DNA of 64,000 nucleotides. Origin: Spirometra erinaceieuropaei (lineage: Eukaryota > Platyhelminthes > Cestoda > Diphyllobothriidea > Diphyllobothriidae). Each line of letters opens with the position of its first letter. Position 1 is the stretch's first letter. The notes under the pieces were generated by a model. That model saw only the letters and a list, made by a program, of their open reading frames with translations, was not told where the DNA came from and did no database searches. Shown piece after piece: positions 20,260-31,736 of the stretch. Position numbers and translations under genes: made by a program. The DNA is taken from NCBI GenBank assembly GCA_902702965.1, contig CACRXP010000002.1, positions 1,640,512 to 1,704,511 on the forward strand, written 5' to 3'.

Positions 20260-22310
20260 GATTTTCGGATGTGTCGGCTAACAAGTTTTGCTTCCATGCA
20301 TTAGCAACGGGCATGGTGCGTAGAAACAGATTAGATTTGCCATACAACAGCCTTTACCGTCTCAAAATACCTCATCCCTATTTATTCACTATTTAATGAT
20401 TCGAATATAAAATAATGGTTGCGCAGAGGACATTCCACCTGCAGTAATTCAACGGCACAAATGAAAAGAAGGTCACAAATTAACCGTCCGCACGAAGGTA
20501 AGCTGTCATCACCTGTGTTAAGAATAGACTCAGACAGACAATGCTGTCTGAACCGACTGCCTAAACAGCTAGGTCCAACACCCCATACAAACTGTTACTT
20601 TACATCGCCGCCCTAATGCACTAACATAAGGCTTTTTGTCACAGCATTTTGTTTTTGCATGCAGACTGGCCAAAAAACCGCAGTTCAATTCTCAACGATG
20701 TGGGCCGTAAAAGCACAACTACATTTCGAGAAAATAGAGTTCCTCAGTCTGACTGCACATACGCATAAACGAAAAAACTCATTATTTGAATGAGAGCAGG
20801 ATTGGGCCTCATTTACTGGATTTCGCTCCAAATCATCCAGCGGAGACGAGGGGTCAAACAGTCCCTTCTGCTGACCTGCAAATAACCATCCGCACTGAAA
20901 TGAAGTTATAATAGGTCGGCAGATATCTTGCTTACTGAACACTTACGAGCAGGTCAACACTTCATGGAAGGAGGAAGAATATTTAAACAAACTACTTATT
21001 ACACCAAGGTACCCTGCATTAATAACACCAATCCTTATAGAGCCTTGCCATCCGTCAACAAAAATTAAATCAAACGTGAATAATATCAGTCTTTTTAAAG
21101 TTAGCAAACGGTAGTTATTCTCACGCATTATCTCTCCCCTTGTTTCCTGGTGGATAAAATAGAAATAAGAAGGAATCACTGTTACCAAGGCAGGAGAGGG
21201 ATATTCCCCGCCACCGCTGCATACTATCCTATTGATCGATTTGCAAACCGTGCAGTGTCTACTTAATTAAAATTGGACATCTCAAACATCTCTCCGCTCT
21301 GTTTCCTACGTTTGCACAAGTGCTCGCAACAAGACCATTTCTCAAAAAGTCAACCTTTCATGCCATCGCGGCTATTATGGGCTAGCTAATGCATCCGATT
21401 CACAGCGAACTCAGGTAAGCAACAAGAACCTCTGTCAGAATTGAACTTTCGACCTCACAATTAACTAGCTCACTCAACGCCAGAGCCTTCGAGTTAATTA
21501 ATTTACTGCTCTCCGTGTTTCAGTCTGCACTCCTAACGTTCGTCTTGCAATATTCCACCACGACATCACCATCATGCCATTGTCGATAGGGAATCCACCC
21601 CGGAAGTCCTCCTTCTCTACCAATTATCTTCTTTACCCTTTGGATGAAAGTTTAAGGAACGCCTGTAATTTGGCAGAAAACGTCCAAAGACCAGTTCGGA
21701 TTTGTGTTTGCGCTGACACGCTTCACTGCATTCTAACCAGCTAACTTCATTGTCTCGATTCTCGCCTATCTCCTCTTCCATTTTACGCCATCTTGTTGCC
21801 TATTTAAGGTCATATTTCTCCTAAAAATTAATTTCTGCCCCCGAGACAGCGTGCACAATATCCTCATTACCCTAATAGCTTGGGGTTTGAAAGCAGACCT
21901 GGACGCCTCCTGCAAATGCAGAATGAGGCACACCTCTTTCACGCTTTCTAGTTTTGAGCTCATAATTTCGGTGTTATTTTGAGCTCTACTTGGCTTGAGA
22001 TGTTGACAACTCTACAGGCCCAATTTCGTAAGATCTGCCTTATTCCTTGCTGGGGTCGCTGCTGAAGGTCCGTCACATCGGAGATGGGCGTAGTCAGTAG
22101 GAAAATAGGAGATCACGAAAGCAGTCTACTTATCTTTCGTTTGGACGATTGACAGAAAATCTTCCTGATCATCTGTGAGCCTAGGGGGGAGGGGCAACGA
22201 ACGGGGGCGGGTGGAGTGGGTGATTTTGTCTGTCATGAAAGTAAAGACTGGTAGTCGTAAAATGTGAAAATACGGGGCGGCTACATCAAGATGCGTTCGG
22301 ATAGGGTTGA
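20260..22310 (+). repeat. Repeat R4, copy 1
   Basis: Aligns over its length with the reverse complement of 28200-30215. Shared landmarks include AAGTTTTGCTTCCATGC, AATAATGG.TGCGCAGAGG, the ACAAACTGTTACTTTACATC block, CTATCCTATTGATCGAT and TATTTTGAGCTCTACTTGG. A third partial copy lies at 26065-26600. It contains a tRNA-like stretch on the minus strand near 21430-21490, also present in copy 2. No protein domain found. Confidence 0.75.
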
Positions 22311-23184
22311 GCTTCCCTATTCTGGAGGTGTTGCGCTAGTTTCTAATTCGGTGATGAGATGTCGGTAAGGGTTGAGTTAAGGATAAAGTTCAGCCTTAGG
22401 GGAAGGTTAGAGTTAGGACATAAGGCTAGGGCAGGGGAATACTTGCGCAAGTGAAATGTATGGACTCGATATCCTTATCACTTGCCGGTGCTCGTGTATA
22501 CGGCTAAATGCAAATTTCTTTAAGTAATTCGCTTGCAGTATGTTAATATCAGGTTACTAGTTTGAGAAAATATTAAGTGGGTGCCATTGAGTTGGTTGTC
22601 CGAAATATGAATTTTTGTGGTCACGTGCCAAGTTTTACTGGACATTTGAGTCGACGATAATTAACTAATATGGAGTTTTCACCTAATGCACATTCTACAA
22701 ACAAGTAGCACCACAGCCACAAGTAGTATGCTGTACTGTTCAACGAGGCAACAGAAACTTTGACGAAACACTTTCGTTACATAAATATATACATATACGA
22801 ATAACAGAGGTAGTATGCATTCCGAGATGATAAAATAAATGGAGAAGGCTCGTTGGAAAATCTTATATACGCGTAAATTTTCAAGTCGGTTACGCCAACC
22901 CGTTGTCAGACGAAATGACTTATGGAAGAGAGATAATAACTTTCAAGAGCAGGGGGAACATGAGGTTACATCGACAAAACAGACGTCCTTGTGAGGGGAG
23001 TGAATAACGTGTTTCGAGAGGCGCCAGAAAGAAGGGGGGTTTTCAGGGTTTCAGCTGTGCTTCACTCTGTCGGGGAGGTGCAAAATCTGTAATATTTCAC
23101 CTGCTCGAACACGGACTAGCAGCTGGTATCTTAGGGTGGGCGCAAGTCAGTGAGACGTGAACGTCCATCTCGATTTTCAGACGA
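22311..23184. other. Non-coding; short TTAGGG-like stretch
   Basis: 22300-22440 contains AAGGGTTGAGTTAAGG, GGTTAGAGTTAGG and GGCTAGGG, resembling the degenerate array at 35085-35415 but much shorter. Nothing else recognised. Confidence 0.4.
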
Positions 23185-23495
23185 GCTTGTAGACGTCTGC
23201 TCATCTAAGAAAGACGGCAGATTTTTAGAGGCTATTCATTCTGATAACTCGTGCATCAATCGTCACGTAGAATTGGATGCGGTGTACAACAATCTCAAGG
23301 AAAAGTGAGAAAGGCTTTGGCCAATCAGGACGTTATGCCAGCAGGAGGGACAGGGCAAAATCGATTTTTAGGTACGTTTAAATTTTAACTGTTTTGCACA
23401 CTTACTTCACGTCTGAGGACGACTTGAGGAACCGAAATCAAAAATTTACAATTAAATTTGTTTACCTCCCGCAAAGAACTTATTTCTTCCTTAAT
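23185..23495 (+). pseudogene. PLE-C fragment (C2): end of nuclease ORF and 3' region
   Basis: Translation gives GRFLEAIHSDNSCINRHVEL, matching the C-terminus of the GIY-YIG domain at 52929-53455, then a stop. The 3' tail aligns with 61840-62120, including TTAACTGTTTTGCACACTTA, CTGAGGACGAC and ACAATTAAATTTGT. Everything upstream of the nuclease end is missing. It joins an inverted PLE scrap at about 23497. Confidence 0.75.
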
Positions 23496-23496
23496 C

Positions 23497-23540
23497 ATTT
23501 CTCGCTTGACGATGACGAAGTTGGCCTCGACGTACCGAGT
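23497..23540 (-). pseudogene. Inverted scrap of PLE RT (YVDD block)
   Basis: On the minus strand this 44-bp piece reads a YVDD-block peptide with the two Asp replaced (YVEANFVIVKREM). The plus strand 25 bp further on reads VDETFVIVRQEM. The two pieces form a head-to-head inverted pair at the 5' end of PLE-A2. Confidence 0.65.
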
Positions 23541-23551
23541 TCACAAGACTG

Positions 23552-24714
23552 TATATATAAACGCCGTCGACGAGACCTTCGTCATCGTCAGGCAAGAAAT
23601 GATCGAGGAATTTCACAGTGTCCTGAATTCCATTTTCCCAGACACCCAATTCACAATGGAGGCGGAGAGCAACTAGCTGCCGGTCCTGGACGTCCTTGTC
23701 CATCGAAAACCCAACGAGCACATAAAAACGACGGTGTATGGAAAGATTACCAACACAGCCAAATCCTAAGCTATCACAGTAAACACCCGTTATGTCACAA
23801 ACGCAGCTGTTTGCGAGCTCTCTACAGTAGAGCAGAAGCACATTGCGGCGAAACGGACGACAAAAGGACAGAACTTCGCTACCTTCAGCGCCTTTTTATG
23901 GCCAACGGATACCAACGTAAATTTATCGAGCGCAGAAGGCAGTCTAAACCAGGCCAAAATCGGGTGGCAGAACAGCCGAAAGTCTGGCATGCACTGCCAT
24001 ACATCGACAACGTCTCTGAGGTAGTTTCTCGCCGCCTAAGACCCTTGGGGATCAGAAACGCTCATCGACCAGACTCAACCATTCGACATTTAGTTCTGAG
24101 GCCGAAGGACTCCTGTCACGAGGTGAGACGACAATGCCATCTACCGGGTCCAATGTAAGTTTTGTGAAGTTAACTACATCGGAGAGACGGGCAGCCGGTC
24201 AAAAACCCGTGAAAACGAACACATGCGGGCAGTGAGGATAATGGACCCGTTGTCTCTGGTAGCGGAACACTGCGCGGACTGTGGACACACTTTCGCCTTC
24301 CAGAACGCCAAAATTATGAGTCGAGGCAATGACCGCGTAGCCAGGGAAACGATCGAGGCCTGGCACACGGAGACAACCTCAATAGACCGTTGTGTCGCCC
24401 TTCCCGAAGCCTACCAAGCCCGCCGGACGCAGCTCAACGAACGAAGGAGCAAGCGCGAAGTTAGGCCAGACATAAATCCAAACACGGGAGAGCCTACGAC
24501 GGACCTGCACGTAGCCACAACGCAAATCGGGCCCGACGAAGGCGCAGTCATCAATACTGTTGTCTCAACCACTACTCCGGAAGACTGGGAGAAACGAGGT
24601 CAGAGGGATGCAATCGAGACTAGCAACCCAGGACGCCAACTAAGGTCAACGCGAAAGTGGGCGATGGCCACCAACGTTCAAATGCCGAGCCCCGACGAGA
24701 GACAGGCCATTTGA
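23552..24714 (+). pseudogene. PLE-A2: RT C-terminus + GIY-YIG endonuclease, frameshifted
   Basis: Starts inside RT motif C (VDETFVIV, second Asp replaced by Glu) and runs through FPDTQFTME, a stop, the LDVLVHRK block, CHKRSCLRALYSRAE, the AHRPDSTIRHLVLRPKD block and a GIY-YIG domain. A frameshift near 24115-24130 splits the nuclease start; in the second frame AIYRVQC...YIGETG is intact, with AEHCADCGHTFAF supplying the His pair, and ends at 24714. The order matches PLE-A1. The upstream two thirds of the RT are missing, so it cannot be autonomous. Clearly PLE-A group, closer in sequence to A3 (60165) than to A1. Confidence 0.85.
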
Positions 24715-24852
24715 TAGCAGCCATCCCCCTCCCGCTCTGTCCGGGCGACTACAGAGACGATCTCTGTGCCATGCGGACAATTAGCGCCAAAGTCGATTAA
24801 CGACTCCCCCGTGTAATTAACACCATGTTAACATGACTGTCATCCCTTCCCC

Positions 24853-24860
24853 TATAAGTA
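24853..24860 (+). promoter_or_regulatory. TATA-like box in PLE-A2 3' region
   Basis: TATAAGTA, 139 bp after the ORF stop and about 40 bp before the hammerhead-like motif, the same order as in PLE-A1. Confidence 0.3.
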
Positions 24861-24883
24861 CCATGTGACGTCGTACGATACTC

Positions 24884-24925
24884 GCCTCCGAAGATGAAAG
24901 CTTGTCTGCTTTTGAAGCGTCAGGA
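24884..24925 (+). ncRNA. Degenerate hammerhead-like motif in PLE-A2 3' region
   Basis: GATGA (24893-24897) is followed by stem II AAGC (24898-24901) with GCTT (24908-24911), then GAA (24914-24916), then GCGT (24917-24920) as a two-pair stem III with one G-T, then C24921 and AGG. CCT at 24886-24888 could pair with AGG, as stem I does in PLE-D. The CTGA half of the core is disrupted by extra bases, so activity is unlikely. Confidence 0.4.
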
Positions 24926-24984
24926 CAATACAACCATGGTTCGCAGGATCGCCTGTTCTTCTCATATATGCATATGCAGAAGTA

Positions 24985-25060
24985 GACTTCTGGCAAAGAT
25001 AAGAAGACCGGAGTGGCCATTTCTGATTTAGCAGTCCTTGTTTGCCAGTCACTTTCATGC
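24985..25060 (-). repeat. SINE-1 tail fragment
   Basis: GGCAAAGATAAGAAGACCGG, TGGCCATTTCTG and TTAGCAGTC match the reverse complement of the SINE-1 tail seen at 5140-5300. Confidence 0.45.
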
Positions 25061-26064
25061 TTCGTGCAGGAAGAGGTCTAACTGCGTTTTTTAGGTTTGC
25101 ATAAAAAAGGCATAATTTTTGGCATAAATACATCGGGGCATGTTGACTGAAATATCCAGTTTCTCATCACAAACTTCCTTGTACAAAATACTGGGAGTCT
25201 GTTGAACTACGGATAAGTGACTGAAATGCTCAGTGACTCTAATTTAAAAAAAAATCGTACTGTGTGTGAGATAATGCTGTAATATATCTCTCTGAAACAC
25301 AAATAAAAAACGTAAAGTCAACGTAAGAAAACCAATAATATTTCCAGTATAATATTGGGGTAGTGGATAGTGCATTTGTCAGGTAAGGAGCTGCATCATT
25401 GTAAACCCCAAGGTAATCTAATCCTTCACCTTAACCAAATAAGATCTTTTCTCGACAGCGTTTGGGTGATCGACAGTGTGCGAACACCGTTTATGACAAA
25501 TACTTAACAAGCAGATGTTCCCAAAAGTGTTAACTAGGAACATCGTTAAGTAAAATGATTTCTTAGCAGTGAAACCCTGCATTCCATTTACTAACTGTCA
25601 AACTATATGTGATTCGCCCGAAATAATATGTCATTCGTTCTGGTGAATTTGCCCAAAGAGGGATATGGCCTCCTTAACCAGAGTTCTTCAGTGTACTTCC
25701 ACATTATCCTTCTACTGTATTTTCAGATTTTGCTTTGGTATACAGGAAAAATTAGACCATTTGCAATATTCAACGTATGCAGTGTCTTGAGGCACAATCC
25801 AAGTGGAGAAAGAACTCTTTCTGGGACCGGAGGCTTGCATAAGTAGTTCAGGGCAAGGCAGGACAGTGAACAAATGCCTCCTTCTCAGCAGGACTAAAAT
25901 TGCATGCATAGTCTTTTTTGTGCACTGCATGTATGAGGGGAGGGGGGATCTCAGAAACCGGGTTACCGCCTTCTCGACATTTAAAATTCAGTCAGATCTC
26001 CATAGTTGGATACGAGGTTATTACTTTATTCCATGATCGTAGGGGTGATGGTGGTGATCATGCA
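25061..26064. other. Non-coding, nothing recognised
   Basis: A/T-rich with short frames only. The 72- and 77-codon frames around 25628-26036 overlap on both strands and have no domain. Confidence 0.4.
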
Positions 26065-26600
26065 GTCGAGCCTCCTTGGAGTTTGAATGCAGGTCTGGAC
26101 GCCTAACGCAAATACAGAGTCACACCTCTTTCACGCTTTCAAGATCGACCAGTTTTGAGGCCCTTTTTCAGTGTTATTTTGAGCTCTACTTGGCTTGAGA
26201 TTTTGGGAACTCTAAAACAACAATTTCGTACGATCTGCCTTATTCCTTGTTGGGGTCGCTGCTGAAGGCCTGCCACATGGGAAGTGGGTGTAGTCAGTAG
26301 GAAAATAGTAGATCACGTAAGCATTCTGCGTAGCTTTCGTTTGTACGATTGGCAGAAAATCTGCCTGCTTAGATGTGAGCCTAGGGGAGGGGCGACCATC
26401 GGGGAGGGTGGAGTGTGCATTGGTGTCTGTCATGAAAAGGAAGGCTGGTAGTCGTAAAATGTGAAAATATGGGGCGTCTACATCAAACTGCGTTCGGATA
26501 GTCCCGTCCAGGAGGCAAACTCAAAGATGCGCATATAACTCAGGCGAAGGTTAGTCAGCGAGGAATTGTGCCCGTGCGGTTAAGTACCATTTAGCGTCTA
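26065..26600 (+). repeat. Repeat R4, copy 3 (partial)
   Basis: Aligns with copy 1 from about 21885 to 22305 and with the reverse complement of copy 2 from about 28140 to 28690. Copies 2 and 3 share sequence past the point where copy 1 diverges (GGCGAAGGTTAGTCAGCGAGG). Confidence 0.75.
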
Positions 26601-28139
26601 CCCTGGGCACTGACTACATCGCACAATCGACGCAACAAACTGTTAAATATTATAAATTCCTCGAGGCACATCCCGTCTCTATTCTGTTCCGGGTAGGAAA
26701 CCCGGAATCAAATACTTCGAGTTTAAGCCTCCCTTTTAAACTACCATTTCTGGTTGGCAGTGTGATCACTTGACGGTGAAAGGAGGTATAAGCATCGTAA
26801 GCTCTCCGGATTCCTCTCTCTCTCGTATATACTTTCTCAAGAGGAGTCGATGGACGGAAAATTTATTAAGGAAATGCCCTTAGGGCAGCTTCCCTCCTAC
26901 GTGCTGACCATCGATGTCTTTGCTCGGACGACCCCGATATCTCGAAGCCGGTTAAGACGGTCAGTCAGACGGTTAAACGTCTGGGTCAGTTANNNNNNNN
27001 NNNNNNNNNNNNNNNNNNNNNNNNNNNNNNNNNNNNNNNNNNNNNNNNNNNNNNNNNNNNNNNNNNNNNNNNNNNTCCTCCACTAGCCACTCTTCGAAAC
27101 TTTCCTGGTTCAAGGTGGAACTGGCCAGACTCGCCACGACAATGGCGGTCTCTGGACTCAAACATTTTGCTGGTCCCGCAACAGACCTGGAGATTGAATG
27201 TTTTGTTTAAGTGAAATGAAGGACCCCACTTGGGCGAGGACCCAGGATGAGAACGATGCGATGGAGTGTCAATGAAGGTGCCGGTGTTCCTTCCATTCCG
27301 AGTGGTTGACTCTCGTCGTCGGAGTTATCGTCATATCAGGTCGTTTCGTTTTCTCGCACTCAGTGTCAGCATTCCCGCGTCCCTTCCCAGCAGCTGCCTT
27401 CAGTGCTGCGACCCCGGACCGATAATCTAACAGACACAACAGAACGCTCCCCAATCTAGGCGGGACCATTGACAAATGTAACATTCCTTCTTCTGATTGT
27501 ATACTATGCCTTTAATACATAGTTATACGCTTGGTGCCATAGTACAGTTCTCGGGCATGTCGGTTACTACTTCTCATAGCTTCTTCCTATGTGCATTCGG
27601 CGTGGTGCTCTACAATTCTGTTCAGTATATTGAAGGGCTGCGGAACCAACACAACTGTTTACCCATTCGGTGTATGTGCGTGCATGTGCCAACCTCAACG
27701 TCTTCGACCGCTACAGCCTAGCACGATGAAATCGCAGCTATGACGGTCGCCGTCCCCGTTTCTGCCCTCCTGTGGCTGATGTTTTTGCAGAATGTCAAGT
27801 GTGGCGCCGGGGTATGGCGACGTGCTTCACCCTACCCCTTCCTGTCCTTTCAGGAAAAATACCCAGATGAAAAAGAAAACACGCCTCATCCCTCTGCTTG
27901 CTGCAGCTCCGGCCACACTCCTATCAGCTGTGACATCCAAGTGGCAGAAAGTCCTGGACAGGCGCTGGTGAATATTTCAGCCTTCTTTTTTACCAACGTA
28001 TGTTGGATCGCCTGCAGGCCTTCTCTTCCTCAAATTGAGGACTTATCAACTCAACTCTCAAGTCGCCCATCCTCTTTCTTTCAAGCTGGTAGTCATTCGG
28101 GATTTACCGCCGTGCCTGTCAACTACCAGCGTGAAAGAT
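26601..28139. other. Region holding an assembly gap; no gene confirmed
   Basis: Positions 26993-27075 are 83 Ns. A frame at 27740-28309 (189 codons) begins with a hydrophobic MTVAVPVSALLWLMFLQN stretch that could look like a signal peptide. Its last ~55 codons lie inside repeat R4 and no domain is visible, so I do not call a gene. Confidence 0.4.
26993..27075. other. Assembly gap (83 N)
   Basis: Run of N in the supplied sequence. It lies between R4 copies, where collapse of repeats is likely. Confidence 0.99.
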
Positions 28140-30215
28140 TTATGTGTGTAGGTCTCAATAGTACTAAACCGCGCGGACACAACTCCTCGCTGACTAACCT
28201 TCGCCTGGGTTATATGCGCATCTTTGAGTTTGCCTCGAAGCGATCGTGCCTTTTGAGCAGATCAACTTCCTCCTGGCTGACGGGACTATCCGAACGCAGT
28301 TTGATGTAGACGTCCCATATTTTCACATTTTACGACTATCAGTTCCCCTTTTCATGACAGACAACGTCGCACAATCCACCCCCCTCCCCGTTCGTCGTCC
28401 CTTTCCCCTAGGCTCACAGTTGATCAGGCAGATTTTTTGCCAATCGTCCAAACGAAAGATAAGTAGACTGCTTCCGTGATCTCCTATTTACCTACTGACT
28501 ACGCCCACTTCCCATGTAACAGGCCTTCAGCAGCCACCCCAACAAGGTATAAGGCAGATCGTACGAAATTGTAGCTTAAGATTTCCCAGACTATCAAGCC
28601 AAGTAGAGGTCAAAATAACACTGAAATAATGATCTCGTAACTGGTCGATCTGGAAAGCGTGGAAGAGGTGTAACTCATGCTGCATTTGCGTTAGGCGTCC
28701 AGGCCTGCTTTCAAAACCCAAGCTGCTAAGGCAATGGGGATATTGTGCACGCAGTCACGGGGGCCAAAATGTGACCTTAACTAGGCAACAGGATGGCGGA
28801 AAATGGAAGAAGAGATAAGCAAGAATCGAGACAATGAAGTTGGCCGGTTAGAATGCAGTGACATGTGTCAGTGCAAACACATATCCGAACTTGCCTTTGG
28901 GCCTTTTCTGCCAAATTATTGGAAACCCTTAAACTTTCATCCAAAGGCCAAAGATGGTCATTGTAAGGGAACGAGGACTTCCGGTATGGATGTCCTAGCG
29001 GCAATTACGTGATGATGATGATGATGTCGTGGTGGAATATTGCTAAACGGACGCTAAGACTGCAGAATGAAACACTAAGAGCAGTAAATTAATTCAACCG
29101 AATGCTCTGGCGGTGGGTAAGCTAGTTATTTGTGGGGTCGAGAGCTCAGTTCTGACAGAGGTTCTTGTTGCGTACCTGAGTGCGCTGTAAATCAGATGCA
29201 TTTGCCAGCCCATAATAGCCGTGATGCCATGAGATGTTGACTGTTCGAGAAGTGGTCTCTTTGCGAGCACTGCTGCGGATGTAGGAAACAGAGAGAAGAG
29301 ATGTTTGAGATGACCAATTTTAATTAAGTAGACAGAGCACGGTTTGCAGATCGATCAATAGGATAGTATGCAGCGGTGGCAGGGAATATCCCTCTCCTGC
29401 CTTGGTAACTGTAATTCCTTGTTATTTCTATTTTTTCCATCAGGAAACACGGGAGAATATAAAGCGTCAGAATAACTACCGTTTTCTAGATTTGAAAAAC
29501 AGGTACTCTTCACCTTTGATTTGATTTTCGTTAACGGAAGGAAAGGCTCAATAAGGATTGGTGCAATTAATGTCAACATATAATAACTTATTTTCAGTGA
29601 AGATGTTGATTTGCAGGAGAAAGGAGGGAACTGTTGGATTTTTCCAAAATATTTTGACCCCTAGTCGTTGTTAGATGATTTGGAGCCAAATCCAGTAAAT
29701 GAGGTTCAATCCTGCACTCATTCAAATAATGAGTTTTCTCCGCCTCTGCGTATGTGCGGTCAGACTTAGTAGTTGTGTTTTTTTAGGCTCACATCGTCCA
29801 AAGTTTAACTGCAGTTTTTTGGCCACTCTGCGTGCAAAAACAAAATGCTGCGACAAAAAGCCTTATTTTGGTGCAGTACGGCGGCGATGTAAAGTAACAG
29901 TTTGTATGGGGTGCTAGACCTAGCTGTTCAGGTAGCCGGTACTTACGACATTGTCTGTCTGAGTTTATTCTTAGCACAAGTCATGTTTGCTTACCGTCTT
30001 ACGGACGGTTAATTTGAGACCTCCTTTTCATTTGTGCCGTTGAATTACTGCAGGTGGAATGACCTCTGCGCAGCCATTATTTTACATTAAAACGTATTTT
30101 GATAAGGTAAGTGCTGTTGTATGAGAAATACAATCTGTTTATACGCATCATGCTCGTTACTAGAGCATGGAAGCAAAACTTTTTAGCAGACACATCCTCA
30201 AGGACTCTTAGGCAT
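28140..30215 (-). repeat. Repeat R4, copy 2 (inverted)
   Basis: Reverse-complement partner of 20260-22310, plus about 130 bp more at the 28.1-kb side shared with copy 3. Contains a GATGATGATGATGATG tract at 29011-29026 that is only ATGATGG-like in copy 1. Together with copy 1 it makes inverted arms of about 2 kb separated by about 6 kb. Confidence 0.75.
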
Positions 30216-30329
30216 GACTAGAAGCAGTCAGCACCAGCCCTGGCTTCACCAGCCGTCACTGCTGCCTGAGAGGACAACCAAGATTTGTGTATACAACAAA
30301 TACCCCAATCTTGTGACTCCTGTCTTCTT

Positions 30330-30770
30330 CTGGCAAGTCGGGATTTGGCTTGATGATCGTAGCGCTCCGAATACACTCACACCACTTGGACGCTACAAAT
30401 TATTCGCTCACATGCGTGTCCGCAAAAGCGGAATCCACCGCGATATCGACACACACCCAACACGCATTGCACATCCACCAAACCTCCCGCCCCCAGCCCA
30501 ACCAACTTCCAATCGATCAGCGTGTCGATCAGTAGCAGCATCGATCGACGCAGTATTCCCCAACCTATCTTGCTCATATTGTCACCGTACTTTCATCGGT
30601 CTGGTCGGTCACTTGCGAATCCATCGCACAGAGTCTGGCGAACCAGTGCTTGGAGCACCAACATACGCCAAACGCCATCGCCTTAATTGCTCGCATTGCC
30701 TTCACGCAATCAGTCAACGCACCGGCCCATTTGGTTCGATGCACGTCAATGAGAACCTGTGGTAAGTCAT
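30330..30770 (+). pseudogene. LINE C-terminal zinc-finger segment, decayed
   Basis: The frame 30214-30765 contains a complete C2H2 finger (CSYCHRTF...GLVGHLRIH) flanked by two decayed fingers: upstream KLFAHMRVRKSGIHRD without its cysteines, downstream CSHCLHA... without its first histidine. The linker ESGEPVLGAPTYAKR resembles the spacer found in C2H2 arrays at the end of flatworm LINE-like ORFs, as far as I recall. A related copy lies at 42778-43110. A host zinc-finger exon is the alternative, but two decayed copies in one window favour a mobile origin. Confidence 0.6.
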
Positions 30771-31109
30771 CACGGACAGGAACACATCGTCGAACACTCC
30801 CTCAACAAAACATGCGCCACATAAGAACACAACCAGCATTCTACACCACCGGCACCTTTCGCGTAAGTGGAAAGTGTACTCACTGTCTCCCTTTTCTATG
30901 CGGGTTCTCTGATGCCTGTAAGATCCGAGCGTGTTACTCACTTGTGTGTGAAATCCCGGTGTGGGCGTTCGGGGAGTCGGGTCGTGCGCGTTGTGCACAC
31001 AGACGAGTTCTCCAGCTATGCCGGTCAGTGGGCCAACTTCCCTCACCACGCAAACATCTGACCGTCTCGGACGGTGTAGTGGTGCCTGGTAGTGGGATGT
31101 GGGAGTGAG
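30771..31109. other. Sequence after the zinc-finger segment, no gene confirmed
   Basis: Overlapping frames on both strands (30650-31108 plus, 30714-31130 minus) with no domain. Probably the 3' part of the same LINE remnant. Confidence 0.4.
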
Positions 31110-31332
31110 GTCGAAGGTTTCAACGCACATTCCTCCCTATAAACAGTTTGACACGTTACAATTTATCACTCTGTGCTAAAGGCCGTGGCTTGGAAGGCCG
31201 CCAACTCGACGGGATAACTCTGTCGAAGGTTTCAACCTGTATTCCTCAACGTAAACAATCTTACATGCTTGAACCAATCACGGTGAGCAAGAACCGTGGC
31301 TTGGAAAGTTGCCAGCTGACGGGATGACTCTG
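31110..31332. repeat. Tandem duplication, two units of about 112 bp
   Basis: GTCGAAGGTTTCAAC starts unit 1 (31110) and unit 2 (31222). Both end with CCGTGGCTTGGAA, GCCA.CT..ACGGGAT.ACTCTG. Divergence of roughly one fifth suggests an old duplication. Confidence 0.75.
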
Positions 31333-31736
31333 ACCATTCAGTCGGCCCAGTGTGTTTGCGTGCAGTGGCCCGCTAGTGGATTGCGAGTCAGACGACAACG
31401 GCTTCTCCCTAATGTGGCCTGTATAACACTCGCACACAGTGGGATCCGAGACGTTTGCCCTTTTTCTTGTTGTATAAAATCCTGGTCTATATAAGTTGTG
31501 GACGAAGAGGGGTGTTGGTCGCCTGGGTGCGGGTTTTTCGCTATGTCAGCCACCTGCGCCCTCTCTAACCTCCGGTATTTCTGGCTTTGTCTTGTCTCCG
31601 GGTCCAGGTGGGGGAGCCGGAGAGAACACTGTAGATGCTGCGCAAGTCTACTATCACTATAAAGTAAGTCGCGTGCAAGTCACCGTCCCTGTCGTCACCC
31701 TGCTGTAGAGCACACGACAGACATCGTCGGTCACGA

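Noticed and set aside
27740..28309. 189-codon frame with a signal-peptide-like start
   Set aside because: The C-terminal third lies in repeat R4 and is not kept open in the other R4 copies; no domain.
30714..31130. 138-codon minus-strand frame
   Set aside because: Shadow of the zinc-finger LINE remnant on the plus strand.
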